Below, in pieces: positions 44,564-52,402 of a stretch of 64,000 nt of DNA. The DNA comes from a virus. Position numbers and translations under genes: made by a program. The stretch lies in the IMG/VR virus record IMGVR_UViG_3300009702_000016, positions 62,001-126,000 of that record; one strand, given 5' to 3'. Below the pieces are notes generated by a model. It did no database searches. It saw only the letters and a list, made by a program, of their open reading frames with translations, and had not been told where the DNA came from. The stretch's first letter is position 1, and each line of letters begins with the position of its first letter.

Positions 44564-44776
44564 ATGGCTGTATTTAGGTACATCGGTAACAATGGGCTCT
44601 ATGACCAGGCAGGGACGTTTTCGGTTTCAGCCTCAGACACTGCAGGAGTGACGCAGACGTATTCCTTCGCTCCTAACGTAGACTTCACCGTAGCTACGGA
44701 TGACGCGATCATTGCTGCCCTAGAATACCATATCGACCCGTTTTCCAAAGAACTTGATTTCCTGAGGATTTCGTAA
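44564..44776 (+). CDS. Small virion protein with MAxxRxxG start
   Basis: 70 residues, predicted beta (YSFAPNVDFTVATDDAIIA). The start MAVFRYIGNNG resembles MADFRLIGQNT and MASLRIVGIDP of the two large fibre proteins encoded downstream, which suggests a shared attachment peptide. Its stop overlaps the next ATG by one base. Confidence 0.55.
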   Translation: MAVFRYIGNNGLYDQAGTFSVSASDTAGVTQTYSFAPNVDFTVATDDAIIAALEYHIDPFSKELDFLRIS

Positions 44777-45078
44777 TGACCTACCTTTTGTATCATGGGT
44801 CAAGCTTGGCGCTTAAGATTCCTACGAATGATGGCGGGTCTCCCTCTCCAGCATCTGGCGGGTCGCCTGACGTTCAAAACTTTTTGGTGTGGGATAACAT
44901 TCCAGTTGCCGGTGACATTGTTATCGGGCTAGATGAAGTAGCCTACCCCTATGCGTATAACTACGCGATTTCAAAGACTAAAACAGATGGAACTCCGTTG
45001 TGGACGACCACAGCTGGCCCCGCTACCGCTGCTGCTCCCGCACTTCACACTCCTATCATTTCTTCGGCTACTCTCTAG
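44776..45078 (+). CDS. Small hypothetical protein
   Basis: 100 residues; the ATG overlaps the preceding stop (TAATG). The sequence is beta/loop-rich (TYLLYHGSSLALKIPTND) with Gly/Ser/Pro stretches, and it closes with an Ala/Thr-rich tail. Likely a minor structural component between the envelope protein and the first glycine-rich fibre. No family is known to me. Confidence 0.5.
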   Translation: MTYLLYHGSSLALKIPTNDGGSPSPASGGSPDVQNFLVWDNIPVAGDIVIGLDEVAYPYAYNYAISKTKTDGTPLWTTTAGPATAAAPALHTPIISSATL

Positions 45079-45091
45079 AGGTTAATACACC

Positions 45092-47656
45092 ATGGCAGAC
45101 TTTAGACTAATTGGACAAAACACAGCCAGCTACGGACCTCAGGCCCTAGCTGCTCAGGGTGATACCCTACTTATCAGCGGGATTACTCCTACTACCACCT
45201 TGACTGTTGGTGGCGACTTGCAGGTCAACGGTACCGTAACAACAACGGGGGCTGCTGTTGTTGGAGCAGGTGCTTCCTCTGTTACGGGGGCTATCACCTT
45301 CAATAATGACGTCACCTTTGGTGATGGTACAGGCCCTGACGCGGTTACCTTCGCCAGCGTCTGGGTCGCAGGAACAGGAGTAGATTACTCTAAGGCTTTG
45401 AGCCTGGCTCCGGGTGGAACCGTTTCTGCTACTGGTGCAACCACCACAGGTGTTGACATCCTTATAGCGTCGGGAACTGCGGCTCCCGACGTAACCGCCG
45501 CCAAGGGTTCGTTGCTCTTGAAGAACACGGACGGTACTGCCTGGATTAATACAAATGGTGCTGCTGCATGGTCCCAACTGGCAACGGGTTCAGGTAACAG
45601 CCTGCAGGCTGCTTACACTGTAGGTTCTAGCATTACTACGGACGGCACCAACCTTGTTAGTATTGATGGTTCTGCAGGTGGACCTGCCCTTACTCTTGAC
45701 ATAGGTAACTCTACAGGGGATATCCTTACTGCTCACTCTGGGATATCAAGTACGCCTGTTTTTTCCCTTGGTGGTACGGCTTCTGGGTATTCTCTGGCTC
45801 CTGCGGGCTATGGTCCCTTCAATGTATCTGGTCTGTCCTTGGATATTGCTGCGGGCGCTGCGGGAACCTCGTCAGGAACTGGTGGCGCTCTTTCTTTGTC
45901 CGGTGGTTCTTCCCCCAACTCTGGTATAGGAGGTTCCGTTACGATCACTTCTGGTAGTGGTGTAGGTAACTTTGCTGGTGCCATTGACATCCAGACGGGA
46001 ACAGGAAACTCTTCCGCTATTAGCATTGGTACGACTAACAACGCTACAGTTACCGTGGGATCGGCTTCTAACGCTTCCACCCTCTACCACGCAGAGGTCA
46101 CTAGTTCTCCGGGTAATGCTGTTGTTGCCCTTAATGCGAGCGCTACAGGTGGGTCAAGTACTGCTGTTGGGTCTTATGCCATCGGTGTTGATTCTGGTGA
46201 CCTGTCACACATTGGAGCCATTTCTAATGCCAACTTACAGACAACTCTCATCGCTATTGATAGCACCATTGGTACACTGTCCACCAGCGCCGCTCATACT
46301 TTGCAGAAGGCGTATGACGGGGCAGGTTCGGGAGCAGGTGCCGCGGTAACTCTTGCAAATAGCGCCCCTGTTACTTTCACGCATGCTTCAGGCGCTGGCG
46401 GTGCTTTCTCTATCACTGATGCAGGAACAGGCGGAACTTCCTTCTTACTGAACAACACAGGTGGTTCCAACACGATCCTAGACGTTCAGGACGGTGGAAC
46501 TTCAGTCCTTGCTATCGACAACGCAGGCGCATTCACGGCTACTCCCACCTCGGGGCAGGCAGCCACGATCACTGCCGCTGGTGCGGGTACGATTGATGTA
46601 ACATCCGACACGGGTGCTATTACTGTATCGTCCTCAAGCGCTGCAGCCGCTGGTGCTGTTAGCGTGACTTCGTCCTCAAGTGCGGCAGCCTCTGGTGCTA
46701 TTACTGTATCATCATCAGGTGTCACTTCTTCTGGTAACGTTTTGGTATCCACGGGAACTACTGGTGCCACTGCAACTTCTGGCACGCTTACTCTTAGCTC
46801 CACCGCCTCAGGCAATGGATCCACTTCGGGTGCTGTTTCGATAGCCTCCTCTTCGACTGCGGGTCCTGCAGGTGACGTCAAGCTGTATTCGTCTACTTCT
46901 GGTTTAGGTCAGAGTGGGGGAGATGTATATGTTTACTCGTCAAATAGCAATGGAGGAACTTTGGGTGGTGTTACCCTATCCACGGGAACTCCTTCTCCTG
47001 TAGTTCCCTCTTCTGGTAACATAGAGATACGTTCGAGTGCTGATACGGTTGTAGCGTCCTCAGGCGCCATTACTTCTACTGCCGCAACTGGCATTACCTC
47101 AACTACGTCCCTAGGTAACATTGCTATAACTGCGACTGCTGGCGAGATTACGTTCTCCTCGGCGGGCACTGCTGGACCTACATACAGCCAGACGGGTGAC
47201 CGTTCGTTGTCTGGATTTGATGTGGGCATTACCTCCATTGTTGGTGCCCTTAACGATCTAAAGTCCACAGCTGCTACGGATGCAGCTACGACTACGTTTG
47301 TGATAAAGAATCTCCAAACCATCTCTGCAGGGGATGTGGTGGCATTGGACGGCAGCGGAGCACTTCGTGCCGAAGCCTTAGGCACTATAACTCCTGCTGT
47401 GGTAGGAATTGCCCTCACAGGCGGGTCAGGTAACGGATCAGTTACTACTACTGTGTTGCTCGCTGGTAAGTATACTTACACTGCAGCAATACCTACTGCT
47501 ACTGCTATGGGACAGGCGGTGTACCTGGGCGCGGCGGGTGCGTTGACTACGACTGCTCCTACGGCTTCTGGGGATTACCTAATCCGTATAGGCTACGTCG
47601 GTGACACCCTTAAAAAGGAGCTTGTTATCCGTATGGATTCTGGAACTCTGCTCTGA
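45092..47656 (+). CDS. Glycine-rich solenoid tail fibre 1 with DUF2190-like C-terminus
   Basis: 854 residues with AGAGGT before the ATG. It opens MADFRLIGQNTASYGPQALA, close to the start of the 47808 product (MASLRIVG...QLAAQG). The long middle is Gly/Ser/Thr/Ala-rich with short strand units (GGSVTITSGSG, ISIGTTNNATVTVG, GAITVSSSG) that would stack as a beta-solenoid. The last 110 residues form a DUF2190-like beta domain (ISAGDVVALDGSGAL, VGIALTGG, GQAVYLGAAGAL, IRIGYVGD). It is a probable adhesin fibre. Two strong hairpins follow the stop. Confidence 0.72.
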   Translation: MADFRLIGQNTASYGPQALAAQGDTLLISGITPTTTLTVGGDLQVNGTVTTTGAAVVGAGASSVTGAITFNNDVTFGDGTGPDAVTFASVWVAGTGVDYSKALSLAPGGTVSATGATTTGVDILIASGTAAPDVTAAKGSLLLKNTDGTAWINTNGAAAWSQLATGSGNSLQAAYTVGSSITTDGTNLVSIDGSAGGPALTLDIGNSTGDILTAHSGISSTPVFSLGGTASGYSLAPAGYGPFNVSGLSLDIAAGAAGTSSGTGGALSLSGGSSPNSGIGGSVTITSGSGVGNFAGAIDIQTGTGNSSAISIGTTNNATVTVGSASNASTLYHAEVTSSPGNAVVALNASATGGSSTAVGSYAIGVDSGDLSHIGAISNANLQTTLIAIDSTIGTLSTSAAHTLQKAYDGAGSGAGAAVTLANSAPVTFTHASGAGGAFSITDAGTGGTSFLLNNTGGSNTILDVQDGGTSVLAIDNAGAFTATPTSGQAATITAAGAGTIDVTSDTGAITVSSSSAAAAGAVSVTSSSSAAASGAITVSSSGVTSSGNVLVSTGTTGATATSGTLTLSSTASGNGSTSGAVSIASSSTAGPAGDVKLYSSTSGLGQSGGDVYVYSSNSNGGTLGGVTLSTGTPSPVVPSSGNIEIRSSADTVVASSGAITSTAATGITSTTSLGNIAITATAGEITFSSAGTAGPTYSQTGDRSLSGFDVGITSIVGALNDLKSTAATDAATTTFVIKNLQTISAGDVVALDGSGALRAEALGTITPAVVGIALTGGSGNGSVTTTVLLAGKYTYTAAIPTATAMGQAVYLGAAGALTTTAPTASGDYLIRIGYVGDTLKKELVIRMDSGTLL

Positions 47657-47660
47657 TACC

Positions 47661-47702
47661 GGGCAGGATAATGGGTAATAGATTGCCCGTTATCCTGCTT
47701 TT
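47661..47702 (+). terminator. Intrinsic terminator after fibre 1
   Basis: GCAGGATAA (47663-47671) pairs with TTATCCTGC (47690-47698), with an inner GGG/CCC pair in the 18-nt loop, and is followed by TTTT. The form of a classic rho-independent terminator placed 5 nt after the fibre stop. Confidence 0.85.
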
Positions 47703-47734
47703 AGGGTCACTATATTGCTCGTTGAGCCCTATGA

Positions 47735-47772
47735 AGAACGAAGCCGAGTAATCTTTTGCTCGGTTTTGTTCT
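47735..47772 (+). terminator. Second hairpin in tandem
   Basis: AGAACGAAGCCGAG (47735-47748) pairs over all 14 positions with CTCGGTTTTGTTCT (47759-47772), including two G-U pairs, around a 10-nt loop. It lies in the same 151-nt gap as the first hairpin. A backup terminator or a 5' stabiliser of the next transcript are both possible. Confidence 0.75.
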
Positions 47773-47807
47773 TTGGCCCCTAGACACTTATGTAAAGACC
47801 GTAAGAG

Positions 47808-50171
47808 ATGGCATCACTTAGAATAGTAGGTATTGACCCGGTCACCTCCGGGAGTAACCAGCTGGCCGCCCAAGGCCTAGATACTGTTCTAATTAACGAC
47901 ATCCACGGGTCAACCGCCCTTAACTTGGTATCCACCTCAGGGACGATTGATCTCTTTACGGGTGGAACAGCGGCATCCAATGCTGTTCTATCCCTAGGCA
48001 CAGGATCTGCCACATTCAATCCTAATAGTCAGGCCGCCTTCAACGGCGTCACCATTGAGAGTGGTACAGGAACCATAGGCTTAGAGGTACTCTCTCCCGC
48101 TACCACGAATAAAACTACTTTGGTAGTTAAGCAATTAGGAACTGCCGCCGCTTTGGAGGTGTTTGGTACAGGATTAGCCCTCCTGCAGATGGGCGATAGC
48201 GGGACCTTCCTGTACAACAAGACTGACAGTGACATGGAGTTGTATACGTCAGGGGCAGGCTTACTTACCATAAATAGTGGGGCTACGGGAGGTACTGATC
48301 TTACTGTTGACACCAATAGTGCAGGTCAAGGTTCAGCTATCACTCTTACTGCAGGAGCATCAACTTCAGGTGCCAATAATGGTGGAAACATATTACTTAC
48401 TGGTGGTTTAACTAGTAGTGCTAGCGTTTTAAACCACGGTGGTGAAGTTTCCCTGACGGGGGGTGGTGCTACCAGCGCTACTGGTTCCGCCCAGGGTGGG
48501 ACAGTCCGTGTAACGGGCGGGTCCAGTACTTCTGGTATTGGTGGTGCTGCTGCTGTTAGGGGAGGAAGAGGAAAAGCTGGAGGTGGTTCTGCTTCCTTAG
48601 TTGGAGGAGATAGCACTGACGCTACTACGGCAGGTGGTAGTGTGTCCGTATTAGCGGGTGGTAACTTAGCTAGCCCTATTTCTGACCATTTTGGTTCTAT
48701 AACCCTTGGGAATTCTAATACTAGGGACATCATAATTGGTGGCGTAACTAACGCCGGTATTCCTGGGACGATCACTGTAACAGGGCAGGGTACTACCGGG
48801 GCTAACTCCGGTGGAGCCATATCTGTTGTTGGTGGAACTACTACTGACGTAAACAGTTCTGGTGGCTCTGTGTCTTTGTTGGGAGGAACGGGCGCTAAAC
48901 CTGGAGGTCCTGTTACAGTAACAGGAGGCACCTGTTCTGTAAGTGGTAACTTGGGTGGTGCGGTTTCAATTAACGGAGGAACAAACTCTGTTAGCGCTAT
49001 TTCTGACAACTTCGGTTCTATAACGATTGGAACAGCAACCACCAAGAACATCGATATTGGTGGTGTGAGTAACTCTGGTGTTCCAGGGACCATTACTGTA
49101 ACAGGGCAGAGGACCACAGCGAACACATTTGGTGGGTCTATCCTACTTGTTGGAGGGATTACTGATAGCACCAACAGTGCTCACCACGGCGGTGGTGTAT
49201 CTGTAACTGGGGGCGATTCTAATTCTAGTGCTGGTGGTGGGAAGGCAACCCTTACTGGAGGTCACAGTAAATTAGGATCAGGGGGTAATGCCTCACTTGT
49301 TGGTGGACCCTCTGACGCCTTTACGGCTGGATCAGTAGTTCTTTTCGGGGGGATAACAGCTTCAGCTTCTTACAGCGGTGGAGATGTTATTATTGACGCT
49401 GGGTACTCCTCTGATGACTCCTCTCCTGATCGTCTTGGATCCATTGTTGTTGGTACACAGTTTACTGGTGCTATCACTATAGGAGGATCAACCTCGGTTA
49501 CGAAAAGCGCAAGTGGGGCCGCTCCCAGTGTAACTATTCAGGGGTTTAATCACATGGGAGGCTCAGGTGCAGGTCTCGCCAACGGTGGTAATGTTGTAAT
49601 ATCTGGTGGAACCGGAACAGGTCAAATCCTTAGCGGTACAGGGGGGCCAGGGGGATCTATTCTTATTGATCCTGGAGTTGGTGGAAATATCTCTGCTGAT
49701 GGAATTATCAGTCTGTTCTCACAGAACGGAGATACCCTTTCCATTGGCAATGGGACAGTAGTACCAAAGGTTAACATCAGAGACGGGTACCTGTCCTTCA
49801 CGGATACTACCTCGACTTCTGACTCCAACCCGGCTTCTGGGGCCACCACTATAAAGAACTCCCTGTATGCCAAGAATACCCCTGACTCTTGGCTATTGGC
49901 GTTTAGTAATGTGTTGCAGGATAGTTTTGGGATATTATCTATTGCTAACTTCAGCCTAGGTATACGGGTGACTTTCCAGCATTCTGCCACAGCCTCGTTG
50001 TCACAGAGCTTTTTCTTGACGGGTCATCCTTCAACTCCGTTTTATTTGACAGTTAGTCAATATGCTGTTAATATGGTTACAGTCCGTGGTTGGAATACTT
50101 CAGGAGTCGAAGTTAATCTCACGACTGGATCCCTTGTGTGGCAGTTGCTTAGAATGGCAGAAATCGCATGA
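47808..50171 (+). CDS. Glycine-rich solenoid tail fibre 2
   Basis: 787 residues; the ATG follows AAGAG. The start MASLRIVGIDPVTSGSNQLA parallels fibre 1. Residues 150-620 carry a regular GGx(I/V)x(L/V)xGG pattern repeated roughly every 15-20 residues (GGNILLTGG, GGEVSLTGG, GGSVSLLGG), a likely stacked solenoid or polyglycine sandwich as in some phage adhesins. A 42-residue unit occurs twice and a third time in weaker form. The C-terminal 120 residues are ordinary beta (FTDTTSTSDSNPASGATTIK; SFFLTGHPSTPFYLTV) and could be the tip. Next gene coupled by ATGA. Confidence 0.72.
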   Translation: MASLRIVGIDPVTSGSNQLAAQGLDTVLINDIHGSTALNLVSTSGTIDLFTGGTAASNAVLSLGTGSATFNPNSQAAFNGVTIESGTGTIGLEVLSPATTNKTTLVVKQLGTAAALEVFGTGLALLQMGDSGTFLYNKTDSDMELYTSGAGLLTINSGATGGTDLTVDTNSAGQGSAITLTAGASTSGANNGGNILLTGGLTSSASVLNHGGEVSLTGGGATSATGSAQGGTVRVTGGSSTSGIGGAAAVRGGRGKAGGGSASLVGGDSTDATTAGGSVSVLAGGNLASPISDHFGSITLGNSNTRDIIIGGVTNAGIPGTITVTGQGTTGANSGGAISVVGGTTTDVNSSGGSVSLLGGTGAKPGGPVTVTGGTCSVSGNLGGAVSINGGTNSVSAISDNFGSITIGTATTKNIDIGGVSNSGVPGTITVTGQRTTANTFGGSILLVGGITDSTNSAHHGGGVSVTGGDSNSSAGGGKATLTGGHSKLGSGGNASLVGGPSDAFTAGSVVLFGGITASASYSGGDVIIDAGYSSDDSSPDRLGSIVVGTQFTGAITIGGSTSVTKSASGAAPSVTIQGFNHMGGSGAGLANGGNVVISGGTGTGQILSGTGGPGGSILIDPGVGGNISADGIISLFSQNGDTLSIGNGTVVPKVNIRDGYLSFTDTTSTSDSNPASGATTIKNSLYAKNTPDSWLLAFSNVLQDSFGILSIANFSLGIRVTFQHSATASLSQSFFLTGHPSTPFYLTVSQYAVNMVTVRGWNTSGVEVNLTTGSLVWQLLRMAEIA
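48672..49117 (+). repeat. 125-bp imperfect direct repeat inside fibre 2
   Basis: 48672-48796 and 48993-49117 align without gaps; their 42-residue translations (SxISDxFGSITxG...GGV...PGTITVTGQxTT) share 29 identical positions. A weaker third copy (DRLGSIVVG ... ITIGG) lies around 49427-49490. The period between the first two is 321 bp, or 107 codons. Confidence 0.8.
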
Positions 50172-50563
50172 CTGAGACTTTAGTAACTTCATTCGCGCCT
50201 TCTGGCGTTCATGGTGTAGACCTTTCTTTATCTATCTCTGGTCTTACGCTAACGGTACCTGCAGCTTCTGTGATGTACAAGTCTTCTTCCTATGTCCTTG
50301 CGCTGGATGAGGTACATACAGTAGGTAGTTACGTAGTAGACTGTGTGGTTGCTGGGTATCTAGTTATTGACACAGCAAACTCGAATGACCTTAGGGTTTT
50401 TGTTGATGAGTTTCTGCAGGATGGTATAGATGCTCCCTACGAGTTTGAAAATAGCCCCTACGAGCTAATAACCTGCCTATATCAGTTCACCGTACCTCCA
50501 GGAACTACTGACTTGTCTACGCTAGATTGGTATCGCTGGTCTATTGCACCGGAGCCGAACTGA
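50168..50563 (+). CDS. Small fibre-associated hypothetical protein
   Basis: 131 residues, coupled to fibre 2 by ATGA. Beta-rich with a clear strand ladder (GVDLSLSISGLTLTVPAASV, SYVVDCVVAGYLVIDTA) and an aromatic end (LSTLDWYRWSIAPEP). It may be a fibre chaperone or a small tip protein. It overlaps the next gene by one base. Confidence 0.58.
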   Translation: MTETLVTSFAPSGVHGVDLSLSISGLTLTVPAASVMYKSSSYVLALDEVHTVGSYVVDCVVAGYLVIDTANSNDLRVFVDEFLQDGIDAPYEFENSPYELITCLYQFTVPPGTTDLSTLDWYRWSIAPEPN

Positions 50564-50766
50564 TGTCACAGCCTGCCTTGTCTTCTAAGTTTTTGCCCCT
50601 TTCGGCTAAGGCTCAGAAAGAAAGAGATGTGCGTTCTGCTCTAAAGTCAGCAGAGCTTCTGGCAGCCCCTTTGAGTACGAAGACGTTCGCTCAGCTTACT
50701 GCTGCAGAGAAAGATACGTTGCTTGAGGTTATCGCTTTGCGCCTCGGCCTTGTAAAACCAACCTAG
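50563..50766 (+). CDS. Small helical hypothetical protein
   Basis: 67 residues from ATG 50563 (TGATG overlap). Helical with basic and Ala-rich turns (PLSAKAQKERDVRSALKSAE, FAQLTAAEKDTLLEVIALRL). No family is recognised. A perfect 7-bp hairpin starts at its stop and precedes the highly expressed-looking basic protein. Confidence 0.55.
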   Translation: MSQPALSSKFLPLSAKAQKERDVRSALKSAELLAAPLSTKTFAQLTAAEKDTLLEVIALRLGLVKPT

Positions 50767-50781
50767 GGACATTACCCTAGG
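50762..50781 (+). terminator. Short perfect hairpin, possible terminator or mRNA stabiliser
   Basis: CCTAGGG (50762-50768) pairs with CCCTAGG (50775-50781) around ACATTA, beginning 5 nt before the end of the upstream gene. No T-run follows, so it might instead protect a processed 5' or 3' mRNA end ahead of the next gene. Confidence 0.45.
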
Positions 50782-50824
50782 CCCTAAAGAAAATCCAAAA
50801 TACCTTAGAAGGAGATAGTACCCA

Positions 50825-51265
50825 ATGGCTACTAAGACCGTAGAAGTAGATCGCAAGAGCCTGTCCACGTCCGATGCCAAGGAGCTTCAGGAACTGATGG
50901 CCAGTCTAGACTCCCTGCGTGCTCAGTATGGGCAGCACCAGTTCAACCTTGACTACCTTCGTGCGCAGTACGAGAATGCAGTCCAGCAGACTGCAGAAGA
51001 TGGCGACAACCTGCGTAAGGGCATCCAAGAAGCACAAACAGCTGTTCAGGAACGCAGCCAAGAGTTGTTGACCTCTTATGACATCGACACCTCGGGTGGC
51101 GGCTGGTCCCTGGATACCGCCGTGGGAGCCTTTGTCCAGTACCGTGAAGAGGAAGTCAAGCCGAAGCGTCGTGCACGCAGCGCAAAGCCTCGTAAGTCCC
51201 GGAAGAATGGGAAGGCTACTAAGACTAAGCGCGCTCCTCGGCGTGCCGCGAAGAAGTCGGCGTGA
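50825..51265 (+). CDS. Coiled-coil protein with histone-H1-like basic tail
   Basis: 146 residues with the best ribosome site of the window, AGAAGGAGA (50807-50815), 9 nt before the ATG, so it is probably abundant. Residues 15-85 form a coiled coil (KELQELMASLDSLRAQYG, ENAVQQTAEDGDNLRKG). The last 35 residues are a Lys/Arg/Ala/Pro tail (VKPKRRARSAKPRKSRKNG, then TKRAPRRAAKK) like bacterial H1-type or phage DNA-binding tails. It could coat or condense DNA or bind acidic virion proteins. Its stop overlaps the next GTG (GTGA). Confidence 0.65.
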   Translation: MATKTVEVDRKSLSTSDAKELQELMASLDSLRAQYGQHQFNLDYLRAQYENAVQQTAEDGDNLRKGIQEAQTAVQERSQELLTSYDIDTSGGGWSLDTAVGAFVQYREEEVKPKRRARSAKPRKSRKNGKATKTKRAPRRAAKKSA

Positions 51266-51579
51266 CCTCTGGGGTTCCTTTCGAGGTAGCTCTTTTGGCG
51301 ATGTATGGGATCACCTTCTTTGTGAGGGAGTCCCATATATTTACGCCGATTCGAGCGCGTCTAACCTCGTTCAAATTTTTCTCCGACATGCTGTCCTGTG
51401 TTTACTGCACAGGGTTCCATGCGGGGTGGGTAGTTTTCTTGCTACTTGAGCCTTTCCCTAGCCCTGAGTCATTTTCATTTTCCTTTGTTGGTGACCTTTT
51501 AGTCTATGCATTTGCTGGAATGGCTTTTTCTGGCGTCATGGATGCCTTTGCTGTACGGTTAGAGGGAAACGGTTTCTAA
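51262..51579 (+). CDS. DUF1360-like membrane protein
   Basis: 105 residues from GTG 51262. Two or three hydrophobic segments (VALLAMYGITFFV, GWVVFLLLEPF, LLVYAFAGMAFSGVMDAF) with C46-V-Y-C49 followed by TGFHAGW, matching the small membrane family DUF1360, in which a CxxCtGxW-type motif sits at the start of the second helix. The function of the family is unknown. It is coupled by 4 nt to the basic protein gene upstream. Confidence 0.62.
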   Translation: MTSGVPFEVALLAMYGITFFVRESHIFTPIRARLTSFKFFSDMLSCVYCTGFHAGWVVFLLLEPFPSPESFSFSFVGDLLVYAFAGMAFSGVMDAFAVRLEGNGF

Positions 51580-51610
51580 CCCGTATGCGCCGTTGGTTAT
51601 TTACGCGGGT

Positions 51611-52402
51611 ATGCTACAGCCAAGAACAGCTGCTCAGCTATTTTCTAACGTGTCACCTATTACTGTGAAGTATAGCAGGAATCACGATTGTGGTGTCTCG
51701 CTCAAGCAGGAACCTGGACTTTACATGGCTCCTCCAGATTACCCTGCACTTCATAATCTTGGGCCAGTTTACCGTCAATTTTATGGTGCACAGTGCCATA
51801 ACGTGTCCTATGACGATGGACGGAAGCCGAAGGAAGGGAAGCCTCATCTTGTCATCCTTTGTTGGGCCGGTGAGCCCGTTCCGGGGGTTAGTTCAGACGA
51901 GAGGGAAGATCCTCGTCCATCTTTGAATAGTCCTATTTGGGTGTCCTGCTCCTGTGAGTTTTTCCTCTATACCTGTGAGTGGGCACTAGCTCGTTACGGG
52001 TCTTCCGACATCTTGTACAGCAATGGAAAGGCTGCTCGGATGAGGAACCCCAGAGGGATTCCTGTGGTGTGTAAACACATCTATTTGGCATTGAAGCAGG
52101 GGCTAAGGGACTACACCCCTGTTCCAAGGCAGGAGCAGGAACCGCAGGAACCGCAGGAAGTCCAGCAAGAGGAGCAGGCTCAGCCCCAAGAGCCGATCCA
52201 GGTGCCGCAGGAAGCCCTCCAAGAGGAACAGACAACTCCTCCCGAGGAAGCCGATGTGGGCTCCCCTCCCCCCGTTACTCTGGATAATCTAGATAAGCTG
52301 GAGCTATTTTCATCCTATACTCCTCCGAGAATAGATAGGTATACCTCTAGTTCGATGTTTCTTCGTTCTCTGGCTTTTCCTACATGTCCGTGTGACGATT
52401 AG
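51611..52402 (+). CDS. SWIM-type zinc-finger protein with Gln/Glu/Pro-rich tail
   Basis: 263 residues from ATG 51611; TTG 51593 is possible and adds six residues, and neither has a strong ribosome site. C113-S-C115 (WVSCSCEFFLYT) and C154-K-H156 (PVVCKHIYLAL) make a CxC...CxH SWIM motif with a 38-residue loop, nearly the same spacing as in the 6126 product. The rest of that domain includes EWALARYG and a basic loop. From about 165 a low-complexity stretch of Pro/Gln/Glu repeats (QEPQEVQQEEQAQPQEP) leads to a short C-terminal domain. The stop overlaps the GTG of the next gene. Confidence 0.6.
   Translation: MLQPRTAAQLFSNVSPITVKYSRNHDCGVSLKQEPGLYMAPPDYPALHNLGPVYRQFYGAQCHNVSYDDGRKPKEGKPHLVILCWAGEPVPGVSSDEREDPRPSLNSPIWVSCSCEFFLYTCEWALARYGSSDILYSNGKAARMRNPRGIPVVCKHIYLALKQGLRDYTPVPRQEQEPQEPQEVQQEEQAQPQEPIQVPQEALQEEQTTPPEEADVGSPPPVTLDNLDKLELFSSYTPPRIDRYTSSSMFLRSLAFPTCPCDD

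Noticed and set aside
48326-49174. Minus-strand ORF of 282 codons inside fibre 2
   Set aside because: It mirrors the Gly/Ser/Thr codons of the solenoid repeats as Pro/Val/Ala strings, has no ribosome site, and lies wholly opposite a well-supported gene.
48350-49500. Regularly spaced GG-coding repeats as a CRISPR array
   Set aside because: Spacing and sequence vary, the repeats are in frame within a long ORF, and no cas1/cas2 is present.
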